NCBI GenBank assembly: GCA_035582835.1
Contig: JAYKAV010000005.1
Location: 189,950 to 253,949, forward strand
From: Phoebastria nigripes
Taxonomy: Eukaryota; Chordata; Aves; Procellariiformes; Diomedeidae
DNA length: 64,000 nucleotides
Direction: 5' to 3'
Shown here: piece by piece, positions 61,727 through 64,000 of the stretch
Numbering within the stretch: position 1 is the first letter of the stretch
How the letters are laid out: every line of letters begins with the position of its first letter
Made by a program: the position numbers and the translations under genes
Notes under the pieces: generated by a model
What the model was told of the DNA's origin: nothing
Databases searched by the model: none
Seen by the model: only the letters and a program-made list of their open reading frames with translations

Positions 61727-63909
61727 AAGGGAAGAATTTTAAACATTTAGCGAACTGAAACCACAGAATCCCGTGCGGACGGAAGGAATACAAAACACTG
61801 CCTGCTGGGAAGGCTGGAGATCACTTCTCTCCATGCCAAAGATTAGACAAAGAGCAAGCTGTAGCATGTAATGTTCTGTACTTTTGTCACACCCTTACAA
61901 CGATCTCGCTGGCTCTGTTTCATTCACCTGTTATTTAGCTTCAGAGCCCTGGGAAACAAAGGCAGTCCTCAGCGCTTGACTGTAAAGAGCCCGGCGCTTG
62001 GAGTAATGAGTCTGGGCTGGGTTTGATGCTGTCATGACACTGTTTTTCACAAGCACACACTGGCCCAGATCTCTATAGAGTTTGGGTAGCTTCCATCTTA
62101 CGTGACTAAATTTAGTTTTCTGGGTTTATTTTTCTACTCTTTATCTTCCCTTTGATGAAAAAACAGAGTTGGAACAGAAAGGCATGGCGTTCTTCCTGTA
62201 GCAACACCCAGTGTCCTTAGACACGGATGTTCTAAAATCTCTGACAGTGAAGGAAACCTTGTCATGTACCATTGCTGCATATTTTAGCAGCTCAGAATTT
62301 TGAAGCTGTTAAGAACTGCCTGCCTGATATTGTTACCAAGGAAAGAAATCAAGCCAAATCAGAAATTTTAAACAGAACAAAACAGTTAGCAAAGAGGTTG
62401 CAGTGAGCCAACGACTTCAATATTTATTCCAGGTTTTCCAAGCATGGGCCAGAGTAATAGCTCTCCCAATGACTAGACTGGCAAAACTACAGAAATCTCT
62501 TTATGCACATTTGTTTTTTGCTCTGTTGTACCTTAGTGGGATGGGGTTTATTTCATTTACAACACAAACTGAAGATGATTCTACTCCAACAAGCATAATT
62601 AGTTTTAATTTATAGTAACATAATTAAAAACTGACTTTGGCACTGCAGGCTTTGGGCAACTTCCCATTTCTTGAGAAAGTTCTATAAAATGTGCCACTTC
62701 CATTCAGCTGGGTATTTTTTTTTACTTGTCAATTACTGCTTTTTTAATTCAGACACAGATCTGGGATTAAATCGGACTACTCAGACTTAACTAGCAGATA
62801 TGGATTGATTTTANAAAGTGTTTCTTTATGGCACTTTGTGCCTGCATTGTGATATCAGATGGAGAGAAAATGAAATTCAGTTCTTAAATTAGTGCAGTGC
62901 ATAAGTTGGAAGTCCTAAGCTTTCCTTCAGATATGAAACAACAAAATCCAAATGAACACATACTCATAAACACAAAGGAGGAGGCAGTTCTGAAAAAACT
63001 GGGTAATTCATTTCCTGTGACACTGTCTTTGGGAATGTACAGTCCCCTTCTTACCTACTGCCTGAGCTATATCAACACTTGATCCAATTAAGGGAGAGGG
63101 GAGTTGTTTGGTTTTTGGTTACATTGGGTTTTTTCGTTTGGTTGGTTTTTTGCTGTGTAAAATCAGTGCCTATTATATGTGATCATTTAAAAACTCATAG
63201 CCTTTACTGTAGGTAAATACATACCATGCTATTTTTGATCTACAGAATAATTTATCAAGATTTATTTAGAAGGGGAGAAGTACTATTTCTGTGGGAAAAA
63301 TACTTTCCGTACAAATTTTATGCAGAAATCATACTGGTTGTCTCTGGAATCTACATGGGGAGATTGAAATGCAGTATATTTATTAAATTGTGAACTGCTT
63401 AAACTCTGCATTGCATAACGATACCGAAGACAAAATACATTCAGTGCATCACTGGAACCTTTACATTTTGTTGGGTTATGTTTCCTAGTAAATTCGTAAG
63501 AGATGGCAATACAGACAGGATGGTGGAGTGACAATAAAGGCTGTCATCCCACAACTAGTACTGATCATGAACAGGATTCATCTATTATGGATCTAGTCTC
63601 GACACCTTTAACAACTAAGAAAAAGATACAGGTACCTCCAGTAATATCTGAGTCATCTTCTGGATGACTGTTTCTCCATTAACAGCAAGGAGACACTAGG
63701 GAGTTAGACTGCTAGTTTAGGAACCCAAGTACAGTGCTTGATATCAATTAAGGCCTTGAGCTATTTAGAGTGTCGTTAGTCTATACTGATTATTTGTAGA
63801 GTAAGTTTACTGCCCTTTTATGGGGGTTCCCTAACTAACACTCCAGTACTAACCTGCTGTTGATTAAGCCTTAGTACAGATGAGAGAACTGGCAGGCTTC
63901 TCTGCACTT

Positions 63910-64000
63910 AGAATCATAGAATCATTAAGGTTAGAAAAGACCTCTAAGATCATCAAGTCCAACCATCAACCCAACACCACCATGCCCCACTAAACCATGT
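63910..64000 (-). mobile_element. CR1 LINE 3' end, cut by the window edge
   Basis: The last 91 bases start agaatcatagaatcattaag and continue with the gacctctaagatcatcaagt block, the reverse complement of a CR1 3' end. The element lies on the - strand with its tail inside the window and its body beyond position 64000. It is close to the consensus I remember, so it is younger than the copy near 52 kb. CR1 is the main avian retrotransposon, which makes this the clearest taxonomic marker in the window. Confidence 0.92.

Larger units (their letters stand above)
59439..64000 (+). other. NWD2 intron 3, continuing beyond the window
   Basis: After the donor at 59439 there is no sequence resembling the next NWD2 segment (a LLGEKYG-type motif), so the intron is at least 4.5 kb long and leaves the window. 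It is AT-rich, with a poly(T) run at 61710-61726 and a CR1 tail at the right edge. Otherwise I see nothing identifiable. Confidence 0.85.

Noticed and set aside
59439..64000. Search for the next NWD2 exon in the right end of the window
   Set aside because: No segment encoding a LLGEKYG-type motif was found after 59439, so the next exon is taken to lie beyond the window.

Overview
The window looks like nuclear DNA from a bird, read from a draft assembly. The last 91 bases match the antisense 3' end of a CR1 (chicken repeat 1) LINE, and a more decayed CR1 tail lies near 52.1-52.7 kb. The wording of the edge copy is the type common in Neoaves (recalled, not searched). GC is low except for one CpG island, introns are long and intergenic DNA is sparse. 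About two dozen isolated Ns and one 872-base N block fit a short-read assembly. I see no operons, CRISPR arrays, tRNA or rRNA genes.

The one gene I identify securely is NWD2 (NACHT and WD repeat domain-containing protein 2, formerly KIAA1239), on the + strand in the right half. Two internal coding exons are present, 54359-54447 and 59322-59438. Both have canonical splice sites and matching phases, and their translations are nearly identical to the known N-terminal region, a DUF4062-like segment ahead of the NACHT domain. The first coding exon is not visible. It most likely sits in the gap at 31768-32639, inside a CpG island (about 30.9-33.0 kb) that I take as the NWD2 promoter. Intron 1 would be at least 21.7 kb, intron 2 is 4.9 kb, and intron 3 runs off the right edge, so the NACHT and WD40 exons lie outside the window.

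The left half (1 to about 30.9 kb) is mostly unexplained intergenic DNA. Its most interesting part is 8.7-11.5 kb on the - strand. Three consecutive open frames there have plausible splice sites, partly compatible phases, Ser/Thr/Pro-rich composition and a transmembrane segment followed by basic residues. This could be part of an unrecognised single-pass membrane protein, but without a homologue it stays speculative.

The rest is repeats and candidate regulatory sequence: CR1 fragments, an ancient tRNA-like SINE with a TATT-rich tail (about 47.67-48.27 kb), scattered remnants of an old amniote palindromic repeat, simple repeats, a long purine-biased tract (23.7-24.2 kb), POU octamer clusters upstream of the island and in intron 1, and a G-quadruplex-type sequence in the island. 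I found no clear evidence of a previously undescribed system. The minus-strand membrane-protein candidate is the item most worth checking.
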